DNA from: Bacillus sp. FJAT-14578
GTDB taxonomy: Bacteria; Bacillota; Bacilli; Bacillales; Bacillaceae_H
Direction of reading: 5' to 3'
Length of the DNA stretch: 37,500 nucleotides
Assembly (NCBI RefSeq): GCF_000504165.1
Contig: NZ_AYSE01000017.1
Span: forward strand, 1 to 37,500
Part shown: piece by piece, positions 1-10,659 of the stretch
Layout of the letters: the number at the start of each line of letters is the position of its first letter
Numbering within the stretch: position 1 is the stretch's first letter
The notes under the pieces: model-generated
Database searches by the model: none
What the model was told of the DNA's origin: nothing
What the model saw: only the letters and a program-made list of their open reading frames with translations
Made by a program: the position numbers and the translations under genes

Positions 1-46
1 ATGGTAGTTGGGGGTTTCCCCCTGTGAGAGTAGGACGTTGCCAGGC
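1..46 (+). rRNA. rrf: 5S ribosomal RNA, 3' end (partial)
   Basis: The first ~46 bases match the 3' third of Bacillus 5S rRNA, including the run TTTCCCCCTGTGAGAGTAGG and the ending GACGTTGCCAGGC. The gene starts upstream of the window. It is followed directly by an intrinsic terminator, so it is the last gene of an rRNA operon. The exact 3' end is uncertain by a few bases. Confidence 0.93.
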
Positions 47-51
47 ACTTA

Positions 52-87
52 AAAAAAGATTAGTCATTTGACTAGTCTTTTTTTTGT
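52..87 (+). terminator. Intrinsic terminator of the upstream rRNA operon
   Basis: AAAGATTAGTCA pairs with TGACTAGTCTTT around a very short loop, followed by a run of T. It lies just after the 5S end and ends the left-hand rrn operon. Confidence 0.93.
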
Positions 88-160
88 TTTATTATAAAAT
101 ACTTGATGCACACTATTAAATAAAAGCGGTCATGATATGCTTTACAAAGGAGTTAATACA

Positions 161-361
161 TTGAAAAAAGTAAGCAGTAAACGTGAGTACGAAGTAGGAG
201 AAAACGAAACAATTGACCAATGCCTAAATCGAATTAAAGAAGATGGATTTATTCCTATCAAAAGAATTGAAAAGCCAATTTTTAAGGAAGAGATCGTGAA
301 TGGTCAAGAGGAGATTGTACCTGCGGGAAGGGTCATTGTGTTTCAAGCTAAGCAACCATAA
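161..361 (+). CDS. yebG: NETI motif-containing protein (YebG family)
   Basis: A small protein of 66 residues whose N-terminal third contains the family's diagnostic NETI motif (E-N-E-T-I-D-Q-C-L). The rest is charged, with no membrane segment or signal. The TTG start is preferred because AAAGGAG lies 7-8 nt upstream; an in-frame ATG at 137 lies upstream of that ribosome binding site and would add eight residues. As in B. subtilis, it is the gene just before purE, but the PurR boxes, promoter, riboswitch and terminator lie between them, so it is probably a separate unit. Biochemical function is not known to me. Confidence 0.9.
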   Translation: MKKVSSKREYEVGENETIDQCLNRIKEDGFIPIKRIEKPIFKEEIVNGQEEIVPAGRVIVFQAKQP

Positions 362-405
362 AACACGAACATTAAAAAAGATTTATTGTTAAATAGTTCG
401 AATTA
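361..405 (+). promoter_or_regulatory. Pair of inverted PurBoxes (PurR operator)
   Basis: AACACGAACATT at 362-373 and the reverse complement of AATTCGAACTAT at 393-404 match the B. subtilis PurBox consensus AWWWCCGAACWWT. The two CGAAC cores face each other with 25 nt between them, the paired arrangement known for PurR-regulated genes. They lie just upstream of the -35 box of the purE promoter. PurR is expected to repress here, with PRPP as inducer (established for B. subtilis, inferred here). Confidence 0.82.
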
Positions 406-408
406 TGG

Positions 409-438
409 TTGACATCAAACGATATTTGTTGCTAAAAT
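409..438 (+). promoter_or_regulatory. Sigma-A promoter of the pur operon
   Basis: A perfect -35 TTGACA (409-414) and a -10 TAAAAT (433-438) are separated by 18 nt. Transcription would start near 445, about 14 nt before the riboswitch aptamer. Confidence 0.88.
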
Positions 439-458
439 GAGAGTAACTTAATAAAGAA

Positions 459-527
459 CCTCATATAATAGTGAGAATATGGCTCACGAGTTTCTACCTG
501 GCAACCGTAAATTGCTGGACTATGGGG
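459..527 (+). promoter_or_regulatory. Purine (guanine/hypoxanthine) riboswitch aptamer
   Basis: All aptamer parts are visible. P1 is CCTCATA (459-465) with TATGGGG (521-527); P2 is GTGAG/CTCAC with an AATATGG loop; J2/3 carries the conserved TTTCTA; P3 is 498-504 with 512-518, including G-U pairs, and its loop is CCGTAAA. The base equivalent to position 74, just before the P1 3' strand, is C (520), which specifies guanine or hypoxanthine rather than adenine. With the terminator downstream this is an OFF switch: purine binding should stop transcription before purE. Confidence 0.95.
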
Positions 528-577
528 GAAAGTATGTCTGGATTATCCTGCTGTATAATATCAGTGAATGGATTATG

Positions 578-640
578 AACCCAGGTAGATGTATGCTTTC
601 TTTCATAAAAAAAGAGTATATATTTACCTGGGTTTTTTAT
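578..640 (+). terminator. Riboswitch expression-platform terminator
   Basis: AACCCAGGTA (578-587) pairs with TACCTGGGTT (625-634), followed by TTTTTTATTTT. The segment 538-544 (CTGGATT) can pair with 578-584 and may form part of the competing antiterminator (inference). It ends 40 nt before purE. Confidence 0.92.
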
Positions 641-679
641 TTTGAATAAAAATAGCTGGTCCATATAGGAGAGATTAAA

Positions 680-1171
680 ATGAAACCAACTGTAGCTGTT
701 ATCATGGGGAGCACTTCCGATTGGGAAACAATGAAATATGCATGTGAAGTACTTGAAGAGTTACAAATCTCTTATGAAAAGAAAGTAGTATCTGCCCACC
801 GTACACCGGATTACATGTTTGAATACGCTGAGACTGCAAAAGAGCGTGGTATTCAAGTCATCATTGCAGGGGCAGGAGGAGCAGCTCACCTGCCAGGTAT
901 GGTTGCAGCCAAAACAGTATTGCCTGTTATTGGGGTACCGGTACAATCCAAAGCATTAAATGGGCTTGATTCTCTATTATCCATTGTCCAAATGCCAGGC
1001 GGTGTGCCTGTTGCCACAGTAGCAATTGGAAAAGCGGGTGCCACTAATGCCGGGCTGTTGGCAGCACAAATTGTGGCCATTCATGATTCGACGATTGCTG
1101 GAAAATTAGAAGAGAGACGTGTGACAACAAGAAATCAAGTATTAGAAAGTAGTGATCAACTTGGATTATAA
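680..1171 (+). CDS. purE: N5-carboxyaminoimidazole ribonucleotide mutase (PurE)
   Basis: Class I PurE, 163 residues. It moves the carboxylate of N5-CAIR to give CAIR, a cytosolic step in IMP synthesis that follows PurK. The nucleotide-binding loop GSTSD is at 10-14, the active-site SAHRTP with the key histidine at 38-43 (His40), and the [12 protein letters not shown] loop at 63-74. Length is normal. ATG is preceded by AGGAGAG. It is the first gene of the purine operon, directly under the riboswitch and PurR boxes. Confidence 0.98.
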   Translation: MKPTVAVIMGSTSDWETMKYACEVLEELQISYEKKVVSAHRTPDYMFEYAETAKERGIQVIIAGAGGAAHLPGMVAAKTVLPVIGVPVQSKALNGLDSLLSIVQMPGGVPVATVAIGKAGATNAGLLAAQIVAIHDSTIAGKLEERRVTTRNQVLESSDQLGL

Positions 1172-2285
1172 GTTTATTTCTCCGGGGAAAACGATTGGAA
1201 TTGTAGGCGGGGGCCAGTTAGGAAGAATGATGGCTTTATCAGCGAGAGAGATGGGATACAGCATTGCTGTTGTGGATCCGACTAAAAACTCTCCTTGTGG
1301 TCAAATTGCTGACATTGAAATCGTTGGAAATTATGATGACCCGGAAGCCATTAAGAAATTAGCTAGTGTTTCTGATGTTATCACATATGAATTTGAAAAT
1401 GTCGATGCTAACATGCTTGAATGGTTAGAAGAAAATGCTTATGTTCCACAGGGAAGTCAACTGCTGACGATCACGCAGAATCGTGCATATGAAAAGCAAA
1501 ATATTACAGAGGCCGATTTACGTGTAGCCCCTTATCGAACAGCTTCATATAAAGAAGAATTGGCAAAGGCTATTGAAGAAATCAGTTATCCTTGTGTAGT
1601 GAAAACTTGTCGGGGTGGTTATGATGGCAAAGGACAAGTACTCATTAGAGAGGAACGGGATATTGAAAAATCCTTTCCTCTGTTAGAGCAAGGAGAATGC
1701 ATTGTTGAAAAATGGATGAACATTGAAAAGGAAGTATCGGTTATCGTTTTTCGCAATGGTAAAGGTGAAACAGAATGCCTGCCAATTGGAGAGAATATCC
1801 ATAAAGATCATATTTTGCATCAAACAATCGTGCCGGCACGAGTTACAGATGAGCAGGCCAGCTTGGCAACAGAATATGCAGTGAAAATTGCGAACAAACT
1901 ACAATTAATTGGAACGTTAGCTGTCGAAATGTTTATTACAAAAGATGGGGAACTTTATATTAATGAGTTGGCGCCGCGTCCTCATAATTCAGGGCATTAT
2001 TCAATGAATGCTTGTTTGACATCTCAATTTCAACAGCATATTCGTGCAATTTGTAATTGGCCTTTGGGAAAATCGACACTTTTAAAACCTGCTGTTATGG
2101 TCAATATTTTAGGAGAGCATGTTGAAAAAGTGATTGAAAAAATCGAACATTTTTCGGATTGTGATTTGCATTTGTACGGGAAAAAAGAAGCGAAAATCAA
2201 AAGAAAAATGGGACATCTGACAATTGTAGCTGATAAGATAGAAGATGCGTTGCAAAAAGCTGACGCTTTAGAAATTTGGAACTAA
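1152..2285 (+). CDS. purK: N5-carboxyaminoimidazole ribonucleotide synthase (PurK)
   Basis: ATP-grasp ligase, 377 residues, close to the B. subtilis length. It uses ATP and bicarbonate to convert AIR to N5-CAIR, the substrate of PurE encoded just upstream. The N-terminal pre-ATP-grasp domain begins with [13 protein letters not shown] at 15-27. The central ATP-grasp part shows [14 protein letters not shown], and the metal-binding [11 protein letters not shown] lies further on. The GTG start overlaps purE by 20 nt, consistent with translational coupling; the local ribosome binding site is weak, so the start is somewhat uncertain. Confidence 0.97.
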   Translation: MINLDYKFISPGKTIGIVGGGQLGRMMALSAREMGYSIAVVDPTKNSPCGQIADIEIVGNYDDPEAIKKLASVSDVITYEFENVDANMLEWLEENAYVPQGSQLLTITQNRAYEKQNITEADLRVAPYRTASYKEELAKAIEEISYPCVVKTCRGGYDGKGQVLIREERDIEKSFPLLEQGECIVEKWMNIEKEVSVIVFRNGKGETECLPIGENIHKDHILHQTIVPARVTDEQASLATEYAVKIANKLQLIGTLAVEMFITKDGELYINELAPRPHNSGHYSMNACLTSQFQQHIRAICNWPLGKSTLLKPAVMVNILGEHVEKVIEKIEHFSDCDLHLYGKKEAKIKRKMGHLTIVADKIEDALQKADALEIWN

Positions 2286-2299
2286 ATGGAGGAAATAAA

Positions 2300-3592
2300 A
2301 TGATTGAACGTTATAGTCGTCCTGAAATGACAGCAATTTGGTCTGAGCAAAATCGCTTTGACGCTTGGTTGGAAGTTGAAATCTTAGCATGTGAAGCATG
2401 GGCTGAGTTAGGGGCAATTCCCAAAGAAGATGTAGCCTTACTTCGTCAAAATGCTTCATTTGATATTGAACGCATTCAAGAAATCGAAGAAGAAACACGT
2501 CATGATGTTGTCGCATTTACACGTGCTGTTTCTGAAACATTAGGTGAAGAACGTAAATGGGTTCATTACGGATTAACATCCACAGATGTTGTTGACACAG
2601 CTTTAGGATATCTTTTAAAACAAGCAAATGAGATTTTGTTAGCGGACTTAGAGCGCTTTATTAATGTCTTAAAAGAAAAAGCACAAGAACATAAATATAC
2701 TGTGATGATGGGTCGTACACATGGGGTTCATGCTGAACCAACAACATTTGGTTTAAAGCTTGCACTATGGTATGAAGAGATGAAACGTAACTTAGAGCGT
2801 TTTAAACAAGCTGCTGATGGAGTGCAATTTGGTAAAATTTCAGGTGCAGTAGGAACATTTGCTAATATTGATCCATTCGTAGAGAAATATGTGTGTGAAA
2901 AACTTGGTACCAAGCCGGCACCAGTTTCAACACAAACACTTCAACGCGACCGTCATGCACACTATATGTCAGTACTTGCTTTAATCGCGACATCCATCGA
3001 AAAGTTTGCGGTAGAAATCCGCGGCTTACAAAAGAGTGAGACTCGTGAAGTAGAAGAGTTTTTCGCAAAAGGGCAAAAAGGTTCTTCCGCTATGCCGCAT
3101 AAACGTAATCCGATCGGTTCAGAGAATATGACTGGTCTTGCACGTGTTATCCGCGGCTATATGGTAACTGCTTATGATAATGTTCCGCTCTGGCACGAGC
3201 GTGATATTTCACATTCTTCGGCTGAGCGTGTTATCTTACCAGATGCGACAATCGCATTAAACTATATGTTAAATCGTTTTGCTAATATTGTGCAAAACTT
3301 AACAGTATTTCCTGAAAATATGAAGAGAAATATGGAAAGAACATTCGGCCTGATCTATTCTCAACGCGTATTGCTTGCTTTAATTGACAAAGGGATGGCT
3401 CGTGAAGAAGCATATGATACGGTACAGCCAAAAGCCATGGAAGCATGGGAGAAGCAAGTTCCTTTCCGTTCATTGGTAGAAGCTGAGGAGCGTATTACAA
3501 GCCGTTTAACAAAAGAAGAAATTGATGATTGCTTTGATTACACATATCATCTCAAAAATGTTGATATGATCTTTGAACGTGTAGGTCTTTAA
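2300..3592 (+). CDS. purB: Adenylosuccinate lyase
   Basis: Fumarase/aspartase superfamily, 430 residues (B. subtilis enzyme about 431). It splits SAICAR to AICAR plus fumarate in IMP synthesis, and adenylosuccinate to AMP plus fumarate. Visible motifs are [16 protein letters not shown] in the first third and the superfamily signature [11 protein letters not shown] starting at residue 261, with the flexible catalytic serine. The start is the ATG after GGAGGAAATAAA; an upstream in-frame TTG at 2276 would run back over the purK stop and lacks a ribosome site. Confidence 0.98.
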   Translation: MIERYSRPEMTAIWSEQNRFDAWLEVEILACEAWAELGAIPKEDVALLRQNASFDIERIQEIEEETRHDVVAFTRAVSETLGEERKWVHYGLTSTDVVDTALGYLLKQANEILLADLERFINVLKEKAQEHKYTVMMGRTHGVHAEPTTFGLKLALWYEEMKRNLERFKQAADGVQFGKISGAVGTFANIDPFVEKYVCEKLGTKPAPVSTQTLQRDRHAHYMSVLALIATSIEKFAVEIRGLQKSETREVEEFFAKGQKGSSAMPHKRNPIGSENMTGLARVIRGYMVTAYDNVPLWHERDISHSSAERVILPDATIALNYMLNRFANIVQNLTVFPENMKRNMERTFGLIYSQRVLLALIDKGMAREEAYDTVQPKAMEAWEKQVPFRSLVEAEERITSRLTKEEIDDCFDYTYHLKNVDMIFERVGL

Positions 3593-3599
3593 TGAAGAA

Positions 3600-3627
3600 G
3601 GAGGGTAAGGAATCTTCTTTACCTTCC
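3600..3627 (+). other. Hairpin in the purB-purC gap
   Basis: GGAGGGTAA (3600-3608) pairs fully with TTACCTTCC (3619-3627), with one G-U pair and a 10-nt loop. There is no T run, so it is not a standard terminator. It also buries a GGAGG sequence. Confidence 0.55.
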
Positions 3628-3675
3628 CCCAATTCTCAACGATCTGAATATTCCGTCTACCAGGGGGCAATAATC

Positions 3676-4383
3676 GTGGAAAAACAAGAATTACTCTATG
3701 AAGGTAAAGCGAAAAAAATTTATGGAACAAACGAAGAAAATGTTCTATGGATTGAATATAAAAATGAGGCAACTGCGTTTAATGGTGAGAAAAAAGCAGA
3801 GATTGAAGGTAAAGCTGTACTAAACAATAAAATTAGCAGCTTAATATTTGCTGAGCTACATAAAGCAAATATTGAGACTCATTTTATTAAACAGCTTTCT
3901 AATTATGAACAACTTGTTCGTCAAGTTACGATTATTCCAATCGAGGTCGTTGTTCGTAACATCGCAGCTGGCAGTATTTCAAAGCGTCTTGGCTTTGAAG
4001 AAGGTATGAAATTTGAAAAAACGCTTGTTGAATTTTACTACAAAGATGACAGCTTAGGTGATCCCCTTATTACAGATGATCACGCATTAATGCTTGAACT
4101 GGCAACAAAAGAAGAGTTAGAAGAAATTAAGCAAAAAGCTTTGGCTGTTAACGAAGTATTAATTCCTTACTTCAAGGAAAAAAACATTACGTTAGTTGAC
4201 TTCAAGTTAGAATTCGGTAAAACCGTTGCTGGACAGATAATTTTAGCAGATGAAATTTCACCGGATACTTGCCGTTTCTGGGATTCAAAAACAAATCAGA
4301 AATTAGATAAAGATGTATTCAGAAGAGATTTGGGAAAATTAACAGATGCATATAACGAAATCTTAACGAGAATCGGAGGATAA
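3676..4383 (+). CDS. purC: Phosphoribosylaminoimidazole-succinocarboxamide synthase (SAICAR synthetase)
   Basis: Joins CAIR and aspartate with ATP to make SAICAR, which PurB then cleaves. The start of the family is obvious at LLYEGKAKKIYGT. Other family motifs are ATAFNGEKKAEIEGKA, VVVRNIAAGSISKR, LVDFKLEFG and LADEISPDTCRFWD. I choose the GTG at 3676 (235 residues), with CAGGGGG 8 nt upstream. The frame stays open back to an ATG at 3592, but those 28 extra codons match no PurC N-terminus and cover a hairpin. Alternative starts cannot be fully excluded. Confidence 0.96.
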   Translation: MEKQELLYEGKAKKIYGTNEENVLWIEYKNEATAFNGEKKAEIEGKAVLNNKISSLIFAELHKANIETHFIKQLSNYEQLVRQVTIIPIEVVVRNIAAGSISKRLGFEEGMKFEKTLVEFYYKDDSLGDPLITDDHALMLELATKEELEEIKQKALAVNEVLIPYFKEKNITLVDFKLEFGKTVAGQIILADEISPDTCRFWDSKTNQKLDKDVFRRDLGKLTDAYNEILTRIGG

Positions 4384-4385
4384 TC

Positions 4386-4637
4386 ATGTATAAAGTAAAA
4401 GTATTTGTCACATTAAGAGAGAGCGTATTAGACCCACAAGGAACAGCAGTGAAAGGTTCTTTACACAGTTTATCATTCGATGCCGTAAAAGATGTACGTA
4501 TCGGTAAATACATGGAGTTAACAGTTGAAAAAGTAGATAACATTGAAGAAACGGTTAAGGAAATGTGTGAAAAATTACTCGCAAACGTTGTAATTGAAGA
4601 TTACCGTTACGAAATCGAGGAGGTAGTAGCACAGTGA
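4386..4637 (+). CDS. purS: FGAM synthase subunit PurS
   Basis: Small subunit, 83 residues, of the three-part formylglycinamidine ribonucleotide synthase (PurS-PurQ-PurL) of Gram-positive bacteria. PurS bridges the glutaminase PurQ and the synthase PurL and is thought to help pass ammonia between them. The family opening [19 protein letters not shown] is clear. ATG lies 2 nt after the purC stop, with the AGAATCGGAGG ribosome site inside the purC end; its stop overlaps the purQ GTG by 4 nt. Confidence 0.97.
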   Translation: MYKVKVFVTLRESVLDPQGTAVKGSLHSLSFDAVKDVRIGKYMELTVEKVDNIEETVKEMCEKLLANVVIEDYRYEIEEVVAQ

Positions 4638-5320
4638 AATTTGCTGTAATCGTGTTCCCAGGATCAAACTGTGATGTAGATATGTATCATGCGGTTAAAG
4701 ACGAACTTGGTGCCGACGTAGAGTATGTTTGGCATGATGCAACTAATTTAGATGAGTTTGACGGTATTTTATTACCAGGAGGGTTCTCTTATGGAGATTA
4801 CCTTCGCTGTGGTGCTATCTCTCGCTTCTCTAACGTTATGAATGCTGTGAAGAAAGCGGCTGAACAAGGTAAGCCAATTTTAGGTGTTTGTAACGGATTT
4901 CAAATTTTAGTAGAAGCAGGTCTTTTACCGGGTGCATTAATACGTAACAAAAATCTTAAGTTTATGTGCCGAACAGTTGAGTTACGCGTTGAAAATAATG
5001 AAACGATGTTTACAGCCGAGTATGAAAAAGGCGAAATCATCAACATTCCAATCGCCCATGGTGAAGGAAATTATTATTGTGATGAAGAAACATTGCAGCA
5101 ATTAATTGAAAATAATCAAATTGCGTTCCGCTATCACGGTGAAAATCCGAACGGAAGCATTTCAGATATTGCAGGCGTTACAAACAAGCAAGGAAATGTT
5201 CTTGGTATGATGCCGCATCCAGAGCGTGCCGTTGATGAATTATTGGGAGGCGCTGATGGGTTGAAATTATTCAAATCGATTTTGAAACACTGGAGGGAAA
5301 CACATGTCGTTACTGCTTGA
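4634..5320 (+). CDS. purQ: FGAM synthase glutaminase subunit PurQ
   Basis: Class I glutamine amidotransferase, 228 residues. It releases ammonia from glutamine for PurL. The nucleophile is Cys86 in LGVCNGFQ; the other catalytic residues are His195 and Glu197 in MMPHPERA. The oxyanion region [14 protein letters not shown] is present. The GTG start overlaps the purS stop (GTGA), preceded by CGAGGAGG, and purL begins inside the end of this gene, so the three subunits are likely translated together. Confidence 0.98.
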   Translation: MKFAVIVFPGSNCDVDMYHAVKDELGADVEYVWHDATNLDEFDGILLPGGFSYGDYLRCGAISRFSNVMNAVKKAAEQGKPILGVCNGFQILVEAGLLPGALIRNKNLKFMCRTVELRVENNETMFTAEYEKGEIINIPIAHGEGNYYCDEETLQQLIENNQIAFRYHGENPNGSISDIAGVTNKQGNVLGMMPHPERAVDELLGGADGLKLFKSILKHWRETHVVTA

Positions 5321-7532
5321 GCCAAATCCACAACAAATTCAAGATGAGAAAATCTACCGCGAAATGGGTGTAACTGATGAAGAATTCGAGATGATTAAAA
5401 ACATCTTGAAGCGCCTTCCTAATTATACAGAATTGGGTCTCTTCTCAGTTATGTGGTCAGAGCATTGCAGCTATAAAAATTCAAAACCTGTATTACGCAA
5501 GTTTCCAACAAGCGGTGAGCATGTGCTGCAAGGTCCTGGTGAAGGGGCTGGAGTAGTTGATATTGGAGATAACCAGGCCGTTGTATTCAAAATTGAAAGC
5601 CATAACCATCCTTCTGCCATTGAGCCATATCAAGGGGCAGCAACAGGTGTCGGCGGTATCATTCGTGACGTGTTTTCAATGGGAGCTCGTCCAATCGCTT
5701 TATTGAACTCACTTCGTTTCGGCGAATTAAAAACGGCACGCGGTAAATATTTATTTGAAGAAGTAGTTGCAGGTATTGCGGGCTATGGTAACTGTATCGG
5801 CATCCCGACCGTGGGCGGCGAAGTTCAATTTGAACCTTGCTATGAAGCAAATCCGCTTGTGAACGCTATGTGTGTTGGTCTGATCGACCATAAAGACATC
5901 AAAAAGGGCCAAGCGCACGGCGTAGATAATACAGTTATGTATGTCGGCGCAAAAACTGGCCGTGACGGTATTCACGGTGCAACATTCGCATCAGAAGAAT
6001 TATCTGAAGCATCTGAAGAAAAACGTCCAGCTGTTCAAGTAGGGGACCCATTCATGGAAAAACTCCTTCTTGAAGCATGTTTAGAGCTTATCCATTCTGA
6101 TGCTCTCGTCGGAATTCAAGACATGGGAGCAGCCGGTTTAACTTCTTCATCAGCCGAGATGGCTAGTAAGGCTGGTATGGGTATTGAAATGTATCTAGAT
6201 GATGTACCACAGCGTGAAACAGGGATGACAGCTTATGAGATGATGTTATCTGAATCCCAAGAGCGCATGTTAATTGTTGTGAAAAAGGGCCGTGAGCAAG
6301 AAATTGTCGACTTATTCCATAAGTATGACTTAGAAGCTGTGGCCATCGGAAAAGTAACGGACGATAAAATGCTTCGCTTGTTCCATAAAGGTGAAATGGT
6401 TGCCAATGTTCCAGCCGATGCATTAGCTGAAGAGGCGCCGGTTTATCATAAACCATCTGCAGAGCCGGCTTATTATGCCGAATTCCAGGCAATGGAAGAG
6501 CAAATTCCAGAAGTAAATGACTATAACGAAACATTAATGCAGTTATTACAACAACCAACCATTGCAAGCAAAGAGTGGGTTTACGATCAATATGATTACC
6601 AAGTACGTACAAGTACAGTTGTTGCACCAGGCTCTGATGCAGCCGTTGTACGCGTTCGCGACACGAGAAAAGGTCTTGCGATGACAACAGACTGTAACTC
6701 TCGTTATATTTACCTTGATCCGGAAATGGGCGGTAAAATTGCAGTTGCTGAAGCGGCACGTAATGTTGTATGTTCAGGTGCAAAACCACTTGCTGTTACA
6801 GACAACTTAAACTACGGTAACCCTGAGAAACCGGAAATCTTCTGGCAAATCGAAAAATCTGTTGATGGTATTAGTGAAGCTTGCCGCGTATTAAACACAC
6901 CGGTTATCGGTGGAAATGTATCCTTATACAATGAGCGCAGCGGTGAAGCTATTTATCCAACACCGACAATTGGTATGGTCGGGTTAGTTGAAGATTTAGA
7001 CCATGTGACAACCCAAGAATTTAAGCAAGCTGGCGATCTTGTTTATGTAATCGGTGAAACAAAAGCGGAATTTGGCGGCAGCGAGCTTCAAAAACTTCAT
7101 TACGGTAAGATTTTTGGCAAAGCGCCAGCAATCGATTTAGCTGTTGAAGCAGAACGTCAAGAAAAACTATTAGCAGCGATTAAAACAGGCCTTGTACAAT
7201 CAGCGCATGATGTTGCTGAAGGTGGTGTGGCAGTTGCCCTTGCAGAAAGCTTAATGGGTGCTAAGGGTCTAGGTGTCACTGTAACGGTAACAGGTGAAAA
7301 TGTACCGGCATTATTCGCTGAAACGCAATCACGTTTCCTTGTCTCCGTTAAATCAGAAAACAAAGAAGCATTCGAAGAAGCTGTGACAGCTTACCTTGTA
7401 GGAGAAGTAACAGATACAAACGAACTTCTTATTAATAACGAACAAAACGAGTTACTTGTTAACATAAATGTAGACAAAATGAGAACGGCTTGGAAAGGAG
7501 CTATTCCATGCTTGGTGAAATCAAAGGCTTAA
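5304..7532 (+). CDS. purL: FGAM synthase subunit PurL (small-type)
   Basis: Synthase subunit, 742 residues, exactly the length of B. subtilis PurL. It uses ATP and PurQ-derived ammonia to convert FGAR to FGAM. Two AIRS-like halves are visible. The first holds [17 protein letters not shown] and the [11 protein letters not shown] phosphate-binding region; the second holds GGNVSLYNE and the [16 protein letters not shown] region. The ATG is preceded by TGGAGGG and overlaps purQ by 17 nt. The gene's own end is overlapped by purF. Confidence 0.98.
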   Translation: MSLLLEPNPQQIQDEKIYREMGVTDEEFEMIKNILKRLPNYTELGLFSVMWSEHCSYKNSKPVLRKFPTSGEHVLQGPGEGAGVVDIGDNQAVVFKIESHNHPSAIEPYQGAATGVGGIIRDVFSMGARPIALLNSLRFGELKTARGKYLFEEVVAGIAGYGNCIGIPTVGGEVQFEPCYEANPLVNAMCVGLIDHKDIKKGQAHGVDNTVMYVGAKTGRDGIHGATFASEELSEASEEKRPAVQVGDPFMEKLLLEACLELIHSDALVGIQDMGAAGLTSSSAEMASKAGMGIEMYLDDVPQRETGMTAYEMMLSESQERMLIVVKKGREQEIVDLFHKYDLEAVAIGKVTDDKMLRLFHKGEMVANVPADALAEEAPVYHKPSAEPAYYAEFQAMEEQIPEVNDYNETLMQLLQQPTIASKEWVYDQYDYQVRTSTVVAPGSDAAVVRVRDTRKGLAMTTDCNSRYIYLDPEMGGKIAVAEAARNVVCSGAKPLAVTDNLNYGNPEKPEIFWQIEKSVDGISEACRVLNTPVIGGNVSLYNERSGEAIYPTPTIGMVGLVEDLDHVTTQEFKQAGDLVYVIGETKAEFGGSELQKLHYGKIFGKAPAIDLAVEAERQEKLLAAIKTGLVQSAHDVAEGGVAVALAESLMGAKGLGVTVTVTGENVPALFAETQSRFLVSVKSENKEAFEEAVTAYLVGEVTDTNELLINNEQNELLVNINVDKMRTAWKGAIPCLVKSKA

Positions 7533-8926
7533 ACGAAGAGTGCGGCGTTTTTGGGGTATGGGGGCATGAAAATGCTGCCCAAATCACGTATTACGGATTA
7601 CACAGCTTGCAGCACCGTGGTCAAGAAGGTGCGGGAATCGCTGTAACAAACGGTGAAAAAGTGACTGTCGCCAAGGGTCTCGGACTTGTTACAGAAGTAT
7701 TTGGCCAAGGAGAAATTAGCGATTTACATGGAAAAGCGGCAATTGGCCATGTTCGTTATGCAACTGCAGGGGGAGGCGGCTATCAAAATGTTCAGCCGCT
7801 TCACTTCCAATCACACAGCGGCAGTCTTGCTTTGGCGCATAACGGAAATTTAGTTAATGCAACAGCGTTAAAGCATCAGCTCGAGAATCAGGGGAGTATT
7901 TTTCAGACCACTTCAGATACAGAAGTATTGGCACATTTAATTAAAAGAAGCGGTTATCAAACGTTAAAAGACCAAGTGAAAAATTCATTGACGATGTTGA
8001 AAGGAGCTTATGCGTTTTTGATTTTAACGGAAACAGAAATGTTAGTAGCCCTTGATCCAAATGGTTTGCGTCCTCTTTCAATCGGTCGTTTAGGAGATGC
8101 GTACATCGTTGTTTCCGAGACATGTGCTCTTGATGTGATCGGTGCAACATATGTAAGAGATGTAGATCCTGGAGAATTAGTCATCATTAATGATGAAGGT
8201 CTCACGTCTGAACGCTTCACATTAAATGTAAACCGTGCTATTTGCAGTATGGAATATATTTACTTCTCAAGACCGGACAGTAACATTGATGGAATCAATA
8301 TCCATTCCGCCCGTAAAAACTTGGGACGTCAAATGGCGATTGAAGCACCGGTAGAGGCAGATGTCGTAACAGGTGTTCCTGACTCAAGTATTTCGGCAGC
8401 TATCGGCTTTGCCGAGCAATCGGGTATTCCATATGAGCTTGGTTTAATTAAAAATCGTTATGTTGGCCGTACATTCATCCAGCCTTCACAAGAACTTCGT
8501 GAACAAGGCGTGAAAATGAAGCTTTCCCCTGTTCGCAAAATTGTAGAAGGAAAACGTGTCGTCATGGTAGATGACTCAATTGTAAGGGGAACAACAAGTC
8601 GACGGATCGTGAACATGCTTCGTGAAGCGGGAGCAACGGAAGTCCATGTTCGCATCAGTTCTCCTCCCATTAAAAACCCATGCTTCTATGGTATTGATAC
8701 GTCAACAACGGAAGAATTGATTGCAGCTAACCACACGATTGAAGAGATTCGCGAAATGATTGGAGCCGATTCGCTCGTATTCTTGAGTGAAGAAGGGCTT
8801 GTTGAAGCAATCGACAGACCTTATGAGGGGCAATATAGAGGCCAATGCATGGCTTGTTTTACAGGGAAGTACCCGACTGAAATTTATCCGGACACCCTTC
8901 ATCCGCATGAAAAGGTCACATGTTAA
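7508..8926 (+). CDS. purF: Amidophosphoribosyltransferase (glutamine PRPP amidotransferase)
   Basis: First committed step of purine synthesis: PRPP plus glutamine to 5-phosphoribosylamine. 472 residues. The sequence [12 protein letters not shown] shows the Bacillus-type 11-residue propeptide; its removal exposes Cys12 as the N-terminal nucleophile. The PRPP-binding site is [14 protein letters not shown]. Cysteines in [17 protein letters not shown] and CMACF fit the 4Fe-4S ligands known in B. subtilis PurF, which link stability to oxygen. The start is the ATG with AAAGGAG 7 nt upstream; the gene overlaps purL by 25 nt. Confidence 0.98.
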   Translation: MLGEIKGLNEECGVFGVWGHENAAQITYYGLHSLQHRGQEGAGIAVTNGEKVTVAKGLGLVTEVFGQGEISDLHGKAAIGHVRYATAGGGGYQNVQPLHFQSHSGSLALAHNGNLVNATALKHQLENQGSIFQTTSDTEVLAHLIKRSGYQTLKDQVKNSLTMLKGAYAFLILTETEMLVALDPNGLRPLSIGRLGDAYIVVSETCALDVIGATYVRDVDPGELVIINDEGLTSERFTLNVNRAICSMEYIYFSRPDSNIDGINIHSARKNLGRQMAIEAPVEADVVTGVPDSSISAAIGFAEQSGIPYELGLIKNRYVGRTFIQPSQELREQGVKMKLSPVRKIVEGKRVVMVDDSIVRGTTSRRIVNMLREAGATEVHVRISSPPIKNPCFYGIDTSTTEELIAANHTIEEIREMIGADSLVFLSEEGLVEAIDRPYEGQYRGQCMACFTGKYPTEIYPDTLHPHEKVTC

Positions 8927-8976
8927 GCAAGTGTCTCATCATTTTCTACTAGAAAGACATAAAAAGGAGGACTCAT

Positions 8977-10017
8977 ATGTCTCAGTCATATAAGCAAGCA
9001 GGAGTCGATATACAAGCGGGATACGAAGCTGTTGAACGGATGAAAAAGCATATTAAACGTACAGCAAGGTCAGGCGTTCTGGGAGCGGTAGGCGGCTTTG
9101 GAGGAATGTTTGATTTATCGCTTTTAAATGTGAAAGAGCCTGTCTTAGTCTCAGGTACAGATGGTGTCGGCACGAAATTGATGCTTGCTTTCTTATTAGA
9201 TAAACATGACACGATTGGAATCGATGCGGTGGCTATGTGTGTAAATGATATTGTTGTTCAAGGAGCCGAGCCGCTTTATTTCCTTGACTATATTGCATGC
9301 GGAAAAGCTGTTCCGGAAAAAATAGAAAATATCGTAAAAGGCATTGCGGACGGATGCGAACAGGCCGGTTGTGCCCTTATTGGAGGGGAAACGGCGGAAA
9401 TGCCTGGGTTATATAGCGAGGATGAATATGATTTGGCTGGCTTCTCTGTTGGTGTAGCCGAAAAATCGAAGCTTGTCACAGGTGAAACAATCGGAGCGGG
9501 CGATGTTTTAATCGGTATCTCTTCGAGTGGTATTCATAGTAACGGCTATTCCCTTGTAAGAAAAGTGTTACTAGAAGACGCTAAGCTTGATTTGCACCAA
9601 GTATATGAAGGTTTTGATGTGACTTTAGGCGAAGAGCTATTGAAGCCGACTAAAATCTATGTAAAAGCCGTGCTAAGTGCAATGGAAGCAGGAAATATCA
9701 AAGGAATGGCCCATATTACCGGAGGCGGTTTCTATGAAAATATTCCACGTATGCTTCCGGAAGGTTTGGGTGTTGAAGTGGATTACGGATCATGGCCGAT
9801 TCCATATATTTTTGATTTCATTCAAGAAAAGGGCGGCTTGGAGCGAAAAGAGCTGTTTGAAGTCTTTAATATGGGCATTGGTTTCATGCTTGCGGTTTCT
9901 GATGAGGATTTACACAAAGTAATTGAAGCAATTGAAGCAACTGGTGAAAAAGCATATATTATCGGGAGAGTTACGAACGAAGAAGGTCTGCGATTCGGTG
10001 GAGGAGCCATCGTATGA
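8977..10017 (+). CDS. purM: Phosphoribosylformylglycinamidine cyclo-ligase (AIR synthetase)
   Basis: 346 residues, the usual length. It closes the imidazole ring of FGAM with ATP to give AIR, the substrate of PurK. Family motifs are the start [18 protein letters not shown], the nucleotide-binding [35 protein letters not shown] and [14 protein letters not shown] follows a strong AAAAGGAGG. The 50-nt gap after purF shows no promoter or terminator. The end overlaps purN by 4 nt. Confidence 0.98.
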   Translation: MSQSYKQAGVDIQAGYEAVERMKKHIKRTARSGVLGAVGGFGGMFDLSLLNVKEPVLVSGTDGVGTKLMLAFLLDKHDTIGIDAVAMCVNDIVVQGAEPLYFLDYIACGKAVPEKIENIVKGIADGCEQAGCALIGGETAEMPGLYSEDEYDLAGFSVGVAEKSKLVTGETIGAGDVLIGISSSGIHSNGYSLVRKVLLEDAKLDLHQVYEGFDVTLGEELLKPTKIYVKAVLSAMEAGNIKGMAHITGGGFYENIPRMLPEGLGVEVDYGSWPIPYIFDFIQEKGGLERKELFEVFNMGIGFMLAVSDEDLHKVIEAIEATGEKAYIIGRVTNEEGLRFGGGAIV

Positions 10018-10598
10018 TGAATATCGCCATTTTTGCATCAGGAAGCGGCAGTAATTTTCAAGCAATTTATGATGCTGTTCAAAATGGGGAACTTGAAGCG
10101 AACATTTCCTTACTTGTATGTGATAAGCCAAATGCAAAGGTCGTGGAGAGAGCGAATGACGCTGGCATTCCGGCCTTTGTTTTTTCGCCCGGGGATTTTT
10201 CAAGCAAGGATGAATACGAATCTGCCATCTGCGAACAGCTTTTAAAATATGGAGTACAGTTTATTGTACTAGCTGGTTACATGCGTTTAATCGGCTCTTG
10301 TTTATTGGGAAATTTCGCGGGTAAAATTGTCAACATTCATCCTTCGCTGCTACCGTCTTTTCCAGGAAAAGATGCTGTTGGACAGGCGATAGAGGCTAAG
10401 GTGAAAGTAACAGGCATTACGATTCACTACGTAGACGAAGGAATGGATACGGGTCCTATTATTGCCCAGAAAGCGATTGACTTATTTGATGGGGATACTA
10501 GGGAAGATATAGAATCTCGGATTCACCAGGCTGAGCACGAGTTTTATCCTAAAACCCTTCAGAGAATATTCAAAAGGGTTAAACATGACAATTCTTGA
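10014..10598 (+). CDS. purN: Phosphoribosylglycinamide formyltransferase (PurN)
   Basis: Transfers a formyl group from 10-formyltetrahydrofolate to GAR to give FGAR. 194 residues. The nucleotide-binding start [15 protein letters not shown] is at 4-18. The catalytic Asn107 and His109 lie in [13 protein letters not shown], and the third catalytic residue (Asp) in [12 protein letters not shown]. The ATGATG start overlaps the purM TGA; GAGGAG lies just upstream. Confidence 0.98.
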   Translation: MMNIAIFASGSGSNFQAIYDAVQNGELEANISLLVCDKPNAKVVERANDAGIPAFVFSPGDFSSKDEYESAICEQLLKYGVQFIVLAGYMRLIGSCLLGNFAGKIVNIHPSLLPSFPGKDAVGQAIEAKVKVTGITIHYVDEGMDTGPIIAQKAIDLFDGDTREDIESRIHQAEHEFYPKTLQRIFKRVKHDNS

Positions 10599-10659
10599 TT
10601 AAAACTTTCTAACACTTTAATGTAGTAGTGTACAAAAGCGAAAAGAGAGGGAAAATAAA

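Noticed and set aside
3592..3675. N-terminal extension of PurC from the ATG overlapping the purB stop
   Set aside because: The 28 extra residues match no SAICAR synthetase, and the GTG at 3676 has its own ribosome site and gives the normal start. Kept only as an open question in the findings.
6163..6789. 208-codon frame on the minus strand
   Set aside because: It is antisense to purL, whose frame is complete and conserved; no ribosome site and low-complexity His/Leu/Gln composition.
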